Positions 31,889-41,167 of a stretch of 64,000 nt of DNA are shown one piece after another. Within the stretch, counting starts at the first letter, position 1. Each line of letters starts with the position of its first letter. The stretch lies in assembly GCF_000011485.1 (NCBI RefSeq), contig NC_005071.1, positions 2,235,347 through 2,299,346 on the forward strand, in the 5' to 3' direction. The notes under the pieces were generated by a model. The model made no database searches and was not told where the DNA came from. It was given only the letters and a program-made list of their open reading frames with translations. The translations under genes and the position numbers were made by a program. This stretch comes from Prochlorococcus marinus str. MIT 9313 (GTDB lineage Bacteria > Cyanobacteriota > Cyanobacteriia > PCC-6307 > Cyanobiaceae).

Positions 31889-33835
31889 ATGTCGGCAGCC
31901 GACCCCATCCAGGACAACAAGTCATGGACCGTTGCAGACAGTGCAGCTCTCTATGGCCTCGATCACTGGGGACACCCTTACTTCTCAGCCAACGCTAACG
32001 GCCACGTGCAGGTCCAGCCACGCGGCGATCAAGGCAGCTGCCTGGATCTGGTGGAACTGGTAGAGGAGCTCAAAAGCCGTAACCTCAACTTGCCTCTGCT
32101 GATCCGCTTTGATGACATCCTCGAAGACCGGCTAGAGAGGCTGCACAGCGCCTTCGAAGAAGCTATTAGCAAATACGGATACGCCGGTCGATATCAAGGC
32201 GTATTCCCGGTGAAGTGCAACCAACAGCGCCACGTCGTAGAACAACTGGTAGAAAGTGGTCGCCAATGGCACTTTGGCCTAGAGGCTGGCAGCAAGGCTG
32301 AGCTGCTGATTGCTCTTTCACTCGTCAACGACCCAGAGGCACTACTGATCTGTAACGGCTACAAAGATCAGCGCTACATCGAAACCGCGATCCTGGCCCG
32401 CAGGCTTGGTCGCCAACCTGTGGTAGTGATTGAACAACCCGATGAAGTGGAACGGATTATCCGCTCCAGCCAAGAACTTGGCGCAGCACCCTTCCTCGGT
32501 GTACGAGCAAAGCTAACGACACGCAGTACGGGCCACTGGAGTAGCTCAGTAGGCGAGAAAGCCAAGTTCGGTCTCTCAGTGCCGGATCTGCTAGCCACAG
32601 TGGAAGCCTTAAGACAAGCTGATCTACTTAGCGATCTGCGCCTACTGCACTTCCACATCGGGAGCCAAATCAACGACATCGCTGTACTCAAAGACGCGCT
32701 TCAAGAGGCAGCGCAAATTTACGTAGAGCTGACCAAGCTGGGAGCCCCCATGGGGTATTTGGATGTTGGGGGTGGTCTGGGTGTCGACTACGACGGCAGC
32801 CGCAGCGCTAGCGCAGCATCGACCAACTACTCCCTACAAAACTACGCCAATGATGTAGTCGCAACGGTGCGCGAATGCTGTAAACCCCATGGCATCACTT
32901 TGCCTATCCTTGTGAGCGAAAGCGGACGCGCGATCGCTAGTCATTTCTCAATACTCGTGTTCGATGTACTGGGTACAGGAACTGTCCCAGGAGCTATCCC
33001 CAAGCAAACAGTAGAGGAACCCCTCACCATTCACAACCTTAGGGAGACGCTCTCAGGAGTTATGGCAACTCAAAAGGGTGCTGTATCTGAAATATCGCGC
33101 CTACAGGAAGCATGGAACGACGCGATCAAATTCAAAGAAGATGCCCTCGCCGCCTTCCGCTTGGGTTACATCAGCCTGCCAGAGCGGGCTCTGGCAGAAC
33201 AACTTACAGGGGCTTGCGCCGAAGCAATTATGGGCCAATTGCCTTGCAACGAAACAATTCCCGACGACTTACAAAGTTTAAGAGCTGTTCTCGCTAGCAC
33301 CTACTACGCCAACCTTTCAATATTTCGTTCAGCCCCAGACACCTGGGCCATCGAACAACTCTTCCCGCTCATGCCGATTCATCGATTGAATGAAGAGCCA
33401 ACTCAGCTAGGTCACTTCGCTGACCTCACCTGCGACTCCGACGGCAAACTGGACCGCTTCATCGGGAATGGGCAAACCAAAACTCTGCTGGAGCTTCACA
33501 ACCTGCGCCAAAACGAGGCTTACATGATTGGCATGTTTCTCGCCGGTGCTTACCAGGAAGTGATGGGCAATCTGCACAACCTGTTCGGCAGTACCAATGC
33601 AGTGCACATCCGTTTAACAACTGCTGGTGGCTACCAGGTGGACCACGTTGTGCGAGGCAACACCAATTCCGAGGTGCTCGAAGCCATGGAGCACAACCCT
33701 GAGCTCCTGCTAGAGAGGCTGCGCTTGGCTAGTGAACTTGCGATTCAACGAGGTGAGCTAAAGATCAACGATGTGCGCCGGCTGATGGACCATCTAGAAG
33801 CGAGCCTGCGTCAGACCACGTACCTTCAAGGCTAG
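31889..33835 (+). CDS. speA: Biosynthetic arginine decarboxylase
   Basis: SpeA makes agmatine from arginine using PLP, the first step of polyamine synthesis. The 648-residue protein has the PLP Lys in YQGVFPVKCNQQRHVV, the PLP-phosphate Gly-rich motif YLDVGGGLGVDYDGS, and SESGRAIASH. The C terminus RLMDHLEASLRQTTYL is typical. Start ATG 31889 follows about 235 bp of gap; the length matches cyanobacterial homologues. Confidence 0.96.
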   Translation: MSAADPIQDNKSWTVADSAALYGLDHWGHPYFSANANGHVQVQPRGDQGSCLDLVELVEELKSRNLNLPLLIRFDDILEDRLERLHSAFEEAISKYGYAGRYQGVFPVKCNQQRHVVEQLVESGRQWHFGLEAGSKAELLIALSLVNDPEALLICNGYKDQRYIETAILARRLGRQPVVVIEQPDEVERIIRSSQELGAAPFLGVRAKLTTRSTGHWSSSVGEKAKFGLSVPDLLATVEALRQADLLSDLRLLHFHIGSQINDIAVLKDALQEAAQIYVELTKLGAPMGYLDVGGGLGVDYDGSRSASAASTNYSLQNYANDVVATVRECCKPHGITLPILVSESGRAIASHFSILVFDVLGTGTVPGAIPKQTVEEPLTIHNLRETLSGVMATQKGAVSEISRLQEAWNDAIKFKEDALAAFRLGYISLPERALAEQLTGACAEAIMGQLPCNETIPDDLQSLRAVLASTYYANLSIFRSAPDTWAIEQLFPLMPIHRLNEEPTQLGHFADLTCDSDGKLDRFIGNGQTKTLLELHNLRQNEAYMIGMFLAGAYQEVMGNLHNLFGSTNAVHIRLTTAGGYQVDHVVRGNTNSEVLEAMEHNPELLLERLRLASELAIQRGELKINDVRRLMDHLEASLRQTTYLQG

Positions 33836-34013
33836 GACTTAACATCATTCCCATATCGGCGACATGAGCAACTTTGATCACAGCAACTCATTGAGTGCTG
33901 AAGAGTCGCATCCCTCGAGATCAGCAACTTGTTTTTCTGAAAGCTGTCCAAAGACTCCTAAATCCAAGACGATTCTGGCTGGTCAATTCAACCCGTAACC
34001 GTGCTCAAAAGCT

Positions 34014-34709
34014 CTAAGCGCCAAGCGGCAACAGGCCTCGTTTAACGAGCGGCTGCAGATCCACCAAACGCAGGCAGCCTTCGACCTCCTCCAGTGTTCC
34101 ACGACTGCGCAGCTTGCTCAATGTCCGGGAGGCAGTCTCCCTGGACAAACCTGCCATGAGACCCAACTCCCTTTGAGCTAACGGCGGAATCGCCACTTTG
34201 GGATCATCAGCAGAAGAACTCTTGCGAGCCAAGTAAGCCAATGCATTGAGTAAGCGCGTCGTGGCATCACTGGTCTGGATTGCAAAACGCTGATTGAGAT
34301 CCCGCAAGCGAGATGCCTCAAGCTGAGCAAGGGCAATCGCAAAGCCCACTTCCTTGCGCAGCAAAGTCACAAAAGGCGACGCTCTCATCTTCAAAAGTTT
34401 CACTGGCGTTAAGGCCACAACATCAGCAGACCTGGGTGCGGCATCAAGAACAGCCATCTCACCAAACAGGTCCCCCTCCCCCAACACTGACATCACAACT
34501 TCATCGCCATCAGCCGTATAACTGCGAACTTTGGCCATGCCTGAGCACAACAGAAAAACCGATTCACCCCAGTCTTGCTCCATCACGAAAACCTGGTCAG
34601 CACCGTGACTGGACTCAAGATGGCGATCCAATAATTGCTCACAATCATCCGTTGTTAAAGCCGAAAAAAATTGCACAGCCTGCAACTGCTGAACGCTAAA
34701 AACAGCCAT
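34014..34709 (-). CDS. Crp/Fnr-family transcription regulator
   Basis: A 231-residue regulator. The cNMP-binding domain (about 10-125) has FLLCSGMAKVRSY and GDLFGEMAVLDAAPRSADVV; the Arg-Ser of the phosphate-binding cassette is the feature of cAMP-binding Crp. The C-terminal winged helix (about 160-225) contains LAQRELGLMAGLSRETASR as the recognition-helix region. It lies opposite the second cyclase, with about 220 bp between starts, which fits control of that cyclase or channel genes by cAMP. Identity as SYCRP1 or NtcA is not claimed. Confidence 0.9.
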   Translation of the reverse strand: MAVFSVQQLQAVQFFSALTTDDCEQLLDRHLESSHGADQVFVMEQDWGESVFLLCSGMAKVRSYTADGDEVVMSVLGEGDLFGEMAVLDAAPRSADVVALTPVKLLKMRASPFVTLLRKEVGFAIALAQLEASRLRDLNQRFAIQTSDATTRLLNALAYLARKSSSADDPKVAIPPLAQRELGLMAGLSRETASRTLSKLRSRGTLEEVEGCLRLVDLQPLVKRGLLPLGA

Positions 34710-34932
34710 GTTTCATTATTTTTAGTTATTGAACAATAATGCAACCCCTAAATCACTCTTCAATATGAATCAATTATTTGCACATTAGTCAACCTTCACT
34801 CACACACTAAGCATGCACTATTCCTGATAACAGCTTTCGATCTCAAGACAAAGCTGTTCCTGCCTAATGCAACAAGAGCTGGCTGTTCAGAACGACTCGC
34901 ATCACGATGGTTATTAGCAGTCTTGAGCATGG

Positions 34933-36846
34933 ATGGTAACAAAGGGCAAGTGGATCAAGCGCCAAGCGGCTGTCTTAAGCCTTGGAGTGGTGATTGGCGG
35001 CATTGGATTGCTCTATCCCAGCCAAATAGAGCTTCTTGAACTGGCATTTGTCGATGCTGCCCAAGAGCTTCGTGGCCCACGTCGGGTTCCTGATGGCATC
35101 ACGATCGTGGCCATTGACGACTTCAGCCTGCAACAAGCATCCAATACAGATCTCAGTGAGAGAAGAGATTTACGTAGTTTGCAGCATTGGCCATGGCCGC
35201 GAAAAATCTACGCAACGGTTTTGGATCGCCTGTTTGCCTGTGGAGTGAAGGCTGTTGCTGTTGACCTGCTCTTCGATAGCCCAAGTATCTATGGCCCAAA
35301 TGACGATCAGGTCTTAGCCGTCAGCTTAAAGCGCTTCCAACCCAAAGTAGTATTGGCAGCACAAGTGCTCGAAAGCCGTGGTGCTGTAGGAGGCCTAAGC
35401 CTTCTACGTGCCACCCCTGCACTTAGCGCTGCATTGGGAACAAACCAACACGGACTACTCAATGGATTCCAAGATGCTGATGGTGTGATCCGCCAACGCC
35501 CGAATACCTACGCCACCACGGTCAGCAAGAGTCTTGGCAAAAACACTCCTCTTAGCCTTGGGGTTGCGCTCTTACAAGCTGCAGAACTACCAGTGGAGCA
35601 TCATGTGAAATGGGATGGTTGGTTGCCACTCCTCGATCCCTACGGCCCACCGCGCACGATTCCGACACTTTCCATCTGGCAGCTGCTTGAGCCAAACAGC
35701 TATGCCGCATTGAAAGAGTCTGGGCAACTGCGCGATCAACTCGTCCTAATCGGTCCAACGGCTACATCACTACAAGACTTACACCAAACAGCATTTGCAA
35801 GAGGTGCAGGCATGCCTGGCGTGGAAGTCCACGCGACGGAAATCGCCAATCAAATAGAAGGCCGCGCCCTGCTGTTCCCCCACAAATCGCCTGGATGGTC
35901 GCTGTTGCTAGGAGTGATGGTGGTACTGATGGCTTTGGCCTCTCAGCGCTGGGAACGTCCTCTTACTCGCCTGGGATTGCTGACGGCGATTGCTGCAGGC
36001 CTACTGCTACTAAGCCTCCTATTCATTGCCCTACTTGGCCTTGAGGTTGGTTTGGTGAGCCTGTCTGCTGGAGCACTCGCAGCAGGAGTCATCAGTAGTG
36101 CTGGTGCCACATTGAAACTCCAATGGCAAAAACGACGCCTACGACAAAGCCTAGGGCGCTACTTATCACCAGCCGTAGCCGCGGAGATCGCCAATCAACC
36201 TGAGGAAGCAGATGACATCCTGGGTGGACGACTCACGGAAGTCGTGGTGTTAATGACCGATATTCGCAGCTTCACCAGCTTCACCCAATCCATGTCAGAA
36301 AGTGGTCAAGTACCCCGACTGGTTGAAAGGCTAAACCTCTATTTCTCGGAAGTTGTAGAAGCCATCCATCAACGGGGAGGCACGGTGGATAAATTCATTG
36401 GCGATGCCGCCTTGGCTGTTTTTGGAGCACCAATCAAGCGAAGCAGTCAGGTGGATGCAAAAGCCGCCATCGAAGCAGCTTTAGATATCGAGAAACGGCT
36501 AGCAAAGCTCAATCAACACTGGAACAATAAAGGTGAAAAATCCTGGGAACAGGTGGTTGTGCTTAGTTTTGGCACTGTGATCAGCGGCAACATTGGCTCC
36601 CGCAGCCGGATGGATTACACGGTGATAGGCGATGCTGTCAACACTGCTAGCCGGCTCGAAAAAATAGCCAAACAAAGCAATCAAACAGTGGTTATGAGCG
36701 AGGAAGTAGCTCAACTCCTCGGCGACCAATGGACCCTACAAAACTTAGGACTATATGAGATACGAGGCCAGAAAGCACAGCACGTGTACGCGATTAAAAG
36801 CGTCCATAGCAAAGTCAAATTCCTGAATGAATCAAGTAAAGAATAA
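34933..36846 (+). CDS. CHASE2-domain adenylate cyclase (second copy)
   Basis: A 637-residue paralogue of 26085-28013. After an N-terminal helix (AAVLSLGVVIGGIGLLY), the CHASE2 domain covers about 35-320, with WPWPRKIYATVLDRLFACGV and GPTATSLQDLHQT. Three membrane helices follow (about 320-395), then the cyclase (about 435-620). VVLMTDIRSFTSFT and VDKFIGDAALAVFG give the two metal Asp and the adenine-selecting Lys; MDYTVIGDAVNTASRLE completes the site. It is followed after 15 bp by a FecR-barrel gene, and then by a cNMP-binding protein gene, so it forms a signalling operon. Confidence 0.93.
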   Translation: MVTKGKWIKRQAAVLSLGVVIGGIGLLYPSQIELLELAFVDAAQELRGPRRVPDGITIVAIDDFSLQQASNTDLSERRDLRSLQHWPWPRKIYATVLDRLFACGVKAVAVDLLFDSPSIYGPNDDQVLAVSLKRFQPKVVLAAQVLESRGAVGGLSLLRATPALSAALGTNQHGLLNGFQDADGVIRQRPNTYATTVSKSLGKNTPLSLGVALLQAAELPVEHHVKWDGWLPLLDPYGPPRTIPTLSIWQLLEPNSYAALKESGQLRDQLVLIGPTATSLQDLHQTAFARGAGMPGVEVHATEIANQIEGRALLFPHKSPGWSLLLGVMVVLMALASQRWERPLTRLGLLTAIAAGLLLLSLLFIALLGLEVGLVSLSAGALAAGVISSAGATLKLQWQKRRLRQSLGRYLSPAVAAEIANQPEEADDILGGRLTEVVVLMTDIRSFTSFTQSMSESGQVPRLVERLNLYFSEVVEAIHQRGGTVDKFIGDAALAVFGAPIKRSSQVDAKAAIEAALDIEKRLAKLNQHWNNKGEKSWEQVVVLSFGTVISGNIGSRSRMDYTVIGDAVNTASRLEKIAKQSNQTVVMSEEVAQLLGDQWTLQNLGLYEIRGQKAQHVYAIKSVHSKVKFLNESSKE

Positions 36847-36861
36847 AAAATACTAAAAGAG

Positions 36862-39093
36862 TTGATGATGAAGTTAGGGAAACGTTTCTTGTGGTTGATC
36901 GTATTACAAGGTTTGTTTAGCCCTGCTTTCGCCTCATCCCTTAAGCAAGCAACCATTCAACGCATTGTTGATGGCAACGAAGTGTATATCGATAAAAGTC
37001 AAGCACGCGTCAAGCAATCGGCCAAAGAGGGACAACAAATAAGCACAGGCAGCAGCAGAACTGAATTGCTTTTTGATCGTCGTGCTCTTGGGTATCTCGG
37101 CAAAAACAGCTTGATCAACCTTGGTGAAGACTGCTTCAGTTTAAGCAATGGGTCTGTCCTGATCAACGGCAACCAGCGTAGCTGCATCGGTAGCAAGGTT
37201 CTTGGAATTCGTGGTACGACCTATGTCTTAAGCATCAACGAAGAAGGTAGTTATGACCTCGCTGTACTCACTGGAGAAGCTCAAATCAGCAGCAAATCTG
37301 AAGCCGCCTTGCTCAACGAGCCAGACCCGGACATTCTCACCCTCTATCCACGACTCAATCCAGTGATTGGAATCGGTGGAACCATCTGGGGAAATAATTC
37401 CAATAACAGTGATTTTGAGGGGCTTATTTTAGGTGACTTAGCATACTTTCAACCTCTCAGTCAAAACAGCGGGAGTTCAGTTCTCTATAGCCTTACATCC
37501 TCATCCTCTAACTTCGACAAGGCATGGGGAGTAAGCCAAGAATTCGGATATCGCTGGTTTGATCCCAATAACCAAAGAAGCAATGGAGTCATGGCGGGGT
37601 ACACCCATTGGCAGGGTCAAATTAAAGATAGTTGTTCTCGCTCACAGCTTTCCTTAGGAGTAGAGACAGCAAGAAATCGTTGGAAGTTTGCAGCTGCTGG
37701 TGGTGTTCCAGTAGACAACTGCGAGAGCCAATTCTCCTTTGCCAGTGCAACGGTAGGAATGCCTATGGCTGAAATTGATCAAGAGCCCATCACCCTATCT
37801 TTATCGCCATATCTACTTGCAGGGATCGGCAAAAACTATGCTGGTGGGCGCATAGGATTGAATATACCCATCGGTCCAAGATTTAATTTATTTACCTATG
37901 GTTCCTACGATGGTATTGCGGAGACAACCATAGGAGGCAAGATATCCTATCGATTCCCCACTGGCGGAAGCTTTGTAGAAGCCCCAGCCATTTCTAAAGA
38001 TGATGAAGTCTTAAGTACTGAAGTCTCCCAAAGTAAGCAATCTAAAAATACAAAATTGCGATTTGCATCCATCGGACAAATTGCGCCCCCGCACGAATCA
38101 GAACCCGTCAAGTCGCTGATTGTCGAACAAGCTGTTGATAATGTCCAAGCATACGAATCATCTGCCATCCAAGATTCAGTTCCAGCACGAGGAATGTGGA
38201 TGAAGGATAATAATCTAGTTGAAAAGAAAGCGCTTGAATACCTCGAGAAGAAAATCCAAACATACACTTTAGACAAGGGCTTTGGCTCTAATGCTACAAG
38301 TGACCAAAATGATGCTTATATCATCAAAGCTGGTGAGCAAGTGAGAATAGACCCAGACGGAAATATCCTAAGTCGCACGAAAATGACTCCTAAGTATTAC
38401 AGCCAGCTCGTCATTAAACATCTCAAAGGGCAAACCCCCCCCCCAGAAAGCACTGTCATAGCAAAAACATTTAATAAGCTACTGAGCAATACACCAACTC
38501 CTGCTCCTACTAGAAAACTTTCGATGAACCCCATAGCCTCACTAGAAGGTGAACCCGGCGATAACGATTCAGACCAAAACAAAGGAAGCCATCAATATGA
38601 TAGAGGTATCTACTTAACGCTGGGAACCAACGAAAACGGCACACCCATTATCAATGGTAATAGTGTTTTAGGCTCTAAAGACGAACAACCATTTGGTGAT
38701 ATAAATCAACTCATTGAAACGAGCAACACAATACAAACTGAGTTGAATGAGTCCAAAGAAAACAAGAACACCAATAAGGATCAGTCTAGCGAAAGCAACG
38801 AAAATGAAGATTCAGATCAAGCATCTACAAATAATTCTAGCGATGATTCAGACAATACTTCAACAGATAGTTCTACGAATGACTCAGACGATACCTCTAC
38901 CAATAATGCAGACGATAGCTCTGCGAATAACTCAGGTGAAACATCTACAGATACTTCTAGTAATGATTCGGGCAATAGCTCCACATCCAGTACATCAAGT
39001 GATGATACTCACAATCAAGCCACAAATACAGGCACAGGTGGAAATAGGAACAACAACAACAACAACAACAACAACATCAGACCGTCCCCATAA
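36862..39093 (+). CDS. FecR-domain protein fused to a predicted beta-barrel and low-complexity tail
   Basis: A 743-residue envelope protein. After a signal peptide (LFSPAFA), the FecR domain (about 30-150) has LFDRRALGYLGKNSL, LSNGSVLINGNQ and LGIRGTTYVLSI. A beta-rich segment (about 160-375; FGYRWFDPNNQRSNGVMAGY, SLSPYLLAGIGKNYAGG) resembles outer-membrane barrels. A block at about 490-535 (IIKAGEQVRIDPDGNIL) matches the tail of the smaller FecR protein, so the barrel appears inserted into a FecR protein. The tail (about 640-743) is Asn/Ser/Asp/Thr-rich and ends in an Asn run coded by an AAC repeat. A 10-C tract at 38435-38444 lies inside the gene and could slip. Three consecutive ATG codons (36862, 36865, 36868) are possible starts. 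Confidence 0.85.
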   Translation: MMMKLGKRFLWLIVLQGLFSPAFASSLKQATIQRIVDGNEVYIDKSQARVKQSAKEGQQISTGSSRTELLFDRRALGYLGKNSLINLGEDCFSLSNGSVLINGNQRSCIGSKVLGIRGTTYVLSINEEGSYDLAVLTGEAQISSKSEAALLNEPDPDILTLYPRLNPVIGIGGTIWGNNSNNSDFEGLILGDLAYFQPLSQNSGSSVLYSLTSSSSNFDKAWGVSQEFGYRWFDPNNQRSNGVMAGYTHWQGQIKDSCSRSQLSLGVETARNRWKFAAAGGVPVDNCESQFSFASATVGMPMAEIDQEPITLSLSPYLLAGIGKNYAGGRIGLNIPIGPRFNLFTYGSYDGIAETTIGGKISYRFPTGGSFVEAPAISKDDEVLSTEVSQSKQSKNTKLRFASIGQIAPPHESEPVKSLIVEQAVDNVQAYESSAIQDSVPARGMWMKDNNLVEKKALEYLEKKIQTYTLDKGFGSNATSDQNDAYIIKAGEQVRIDPDGNILSRTKMTPKYYSQLVIKHLKGQTPPPESTVIAKTFNKLLSNTPTPAPTRKLSMNPIASLEGEPGDNDSDQNKGSHQYDRGIYLTLGTNENGTPIINGNSVLGSKDEQPFGDINQLIETSNTIQTELNESKENKNTNKDQSSESNENEDSDQASTNNSSDDSDNTSTDSSTNDSDDTSTNNADDSSANNSGETSTDTSSNDSGNSSTSSTSSDDTHNQATNTGTGGNRNNNNNNNNNIRPSP

Positions 39094-39190
39094 AGGTAAA
39101 AAAAGTTTCCCCCCATCAAGCAACCGTTTGCATTGGTTCTGCACGATGTTGCCAGTCATACCAAGATAATGAAAGCCATCCACAGCAGCC

Positions 39191-39757
39191 ATGTGGGGAC
39201 AAGAGCCTCAACTTCAGCGAGTCCGCGAGCGACTGAAGTTACTGCTGTCGACCCACGCCAATGCACTCCATCCCAAAACCTTGTATGCCAAGCCAGGAGA
39301 GCTGCTCCTCAAGCAAGACGCGCCAGCCAAGCACCTGCTTCTACTGACTCAAGGAAAGGTGGCGATTGAGATCCAACAACAAGGTCAATCTCCTCACACG
39401 CTGACAGTGATAGAAGCCGAAGCATTATTGGGGGAGATGGGCCTATTCGGCGATGGCACCCACTCTGCTGATGTCCGGGTGGTTGATGGACCTGCGGAAC
39501 TACTCCAAATCAACGGTAACGATCTACTCAAAGCACTGATCTATGACTCCGAACTGCTGATCGAACTGCTTGCTCTGATGAGTGAGCGTGTCCGCAATAC
39601 CAATAAGATAATCACATTGCTACTTGATGGAATTAACGGAGCCTGCAAAAGAGATGATATCTTGTTGGACAAAGCACTCCAAGACTTAAAAAGTCTGAAC
39701 CAGTTCGTTTCACAAACTGCCGAACAACTGAAACACCACTATAGGAAAAATGAATAA
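39191..39757 (+). CDS. Single-domain cNMP-binding protein
   Basis: A 188-residue protein with one cNMP-binding domain (about 30-130): GELLLKQDAPAKHLLLLT and LLGEMGLFGDGTHSADVRV. The Thr-His-Ser of the phosphate-binding cassette differs from the Arg-Ser of Crp, so cAMP binding is uncertain. It has no DNA-binding domain; a helical C-terminal half (ALQDLKSLNQFVSQTAEQL) may mediate protein contact. It is last in the cyclase-FecR-cNMP row on the same strand, 97 bp after the FecR gene. Confidence 0.85.
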   Translation: MWGQEPQLQRVRERLKLLLSTHANALHPKTLYAKPGELLLKQDAPAKHLLLLTQGKVAIEIQQQGQSPHTLTVIEAEALLGEMGLFGDGTHSADVRVVDGPAELLQINGNDLLKALIYDSELLIELLALMSERVRNTNKIITLLLDGINGACKRDDILLDKALQDLKSLNQFVSQTAEQLKHHYRKNE

Positions 39758-40109
39758 CCAAAGAAATCAGTCATTAACAAATGGCATCTTGTTCATAATG
39801 GCTTTCAAGTATTAATAGAGCAGCTCGTCAGGTCTACTCAAAATCAACCAAAGAGAACCCATCTTGATAAATAGCAACTTGACTCCCAAAGAAAAAGATT
39901 TTCTAGGTTAGGCTAGAGAAATCCTCATCAACGGACTAGAGAACCATTATCAAGACATTAATCCTATCCAGCAAAGCTAGAGCCATCAGACGGATCGATC
40001 AATGTTTACCTGTTAACCGATCGATGACAGTCCAGCCCTAAAGAAACCTATCCAAGCAATATTCCTTTACTTATTGCCACTAGCAATCATCAATCAGCTA
40101 CAAGTAATT
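39758..40109. other. Gap of about 350 bp
   Basis: No supported gene or RNA motif. A TTAACCGATCGATGA stretch near 40014 forms a short palindrome only. Confidence 0.3.
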
Positions 40110-40849
40110 TCCATGAAAAACATTTCAGTCCGCAGTCTTCTTCTAAGTTTTGCTTTCACTGGCTTAGTGTCACCATCTGTTTATGCCGAATCAAGCAATC
40201 CAGCGAAGGGATTCGTTCTAGATATCCCTGCCCTGCGCAAAGTAATCGGTGATCCTCCAGAAATAGGTAGCAAGTCATTACAACGTGATCTCGATATTCT
40301 CTTCTGGCTTCAAAACAGCAGAAGCCCTAGCGGAGTTAGGAATGCTTGGACCTATCTGGACAAAGTTTTGACAGTTTTCGAACCTGCCTTGGGTTCTGAT
40401 TTCTCCAAAACAGCTCCAAAGATCAAAAAAAGCTTCCGCAATTCATCAAGCTAGTCAACAACGTGAAAGACACTTTCAAGAAAGAAATCAGTCGTGATCG
40501 CCCCTTCGTCGCCTATTCCACCATCAAACCCTGCCTACCATTGGAAGATAGCAAGAGTTATCCCAGTGGCCATGCAAGCTGGTACACCACAGCGAGTTAC
40601 CTGCTAGCCGATCTGTTCCCGCAACGGCGTGAGCCCCTCTTGCTAACAGGGCGCCAGGGGATCTATGCCCGTCCGTTTTGCGGCTTGCACTACCCCAGCG
40701 ACGTAGAAGCAGGTCACCGACTCGGCAAGGCCGCTGCTCAACAGATTATCCGCAGTCCCCAGTGGTCAAAATTTAAATTATCAGTGCAGCAGGAAGTCAA
40801 AAGAGCTCTAAATCCGCCACCTGCAGGCCTACCATTAATTAACTACTAA
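40110..40849 (+). pseudogene. Class A acid phosphatase (PAP2), frameshifted at a poly-A run
   Basis: A secreted PAP2 phosphatase read in two frames. The first part (40110-40454) starts MKNISVRSLLLSFAF with a signal peptide ending VYA and reaches APKIKK. At the A7 run 40425-40431 the frame must change by one base to continue KLPQFIKLVNNVKDTFKKE. The second part carries the signature KEISRDRP, SYPSGHAS and a GLHYPSDVEAGH box, so the active-site set is complete after correction. One extra A would restore a single protein of about 246 residues. It may be a pseudogene, a phase-variable gene, a transcript-slippage gene or a base-call error. Confidence 0.75.
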
Positions 40850-41167
40850 GCTGATTGAATCAACAAGCTTAGGCGGTGATTGCAATCCAGAGCCTTGTGA
40901 AATTTCTTTTTTGATTCAACCTAAGCTATTAGAATATATTGGCCCAATAAATATCATCTGATTTTGCTGCACATGCTGTAAATCCTAGCTGAAATGATTA
41001 GCCATAAGCAAGCGCCTAGAAGCATATCTTTCAAAACTCCTGCCCTAAAGTCGTAGCAAATATCGTTGAATGAACTCAATAAGAAAACTAATACGGCAAG
41101 CTCATACAATTACTTGATATCTCAACACTCAAGCTCTTAGTTAAGACGTCTCCCTGCAATTAAAAAC
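40850..41167. other. Gap of about 320 bp between convergent genes
   Basis: No supported gene. The sequence is AT-rich with no clear terminator for either neighbour. Confidence 0.3.
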
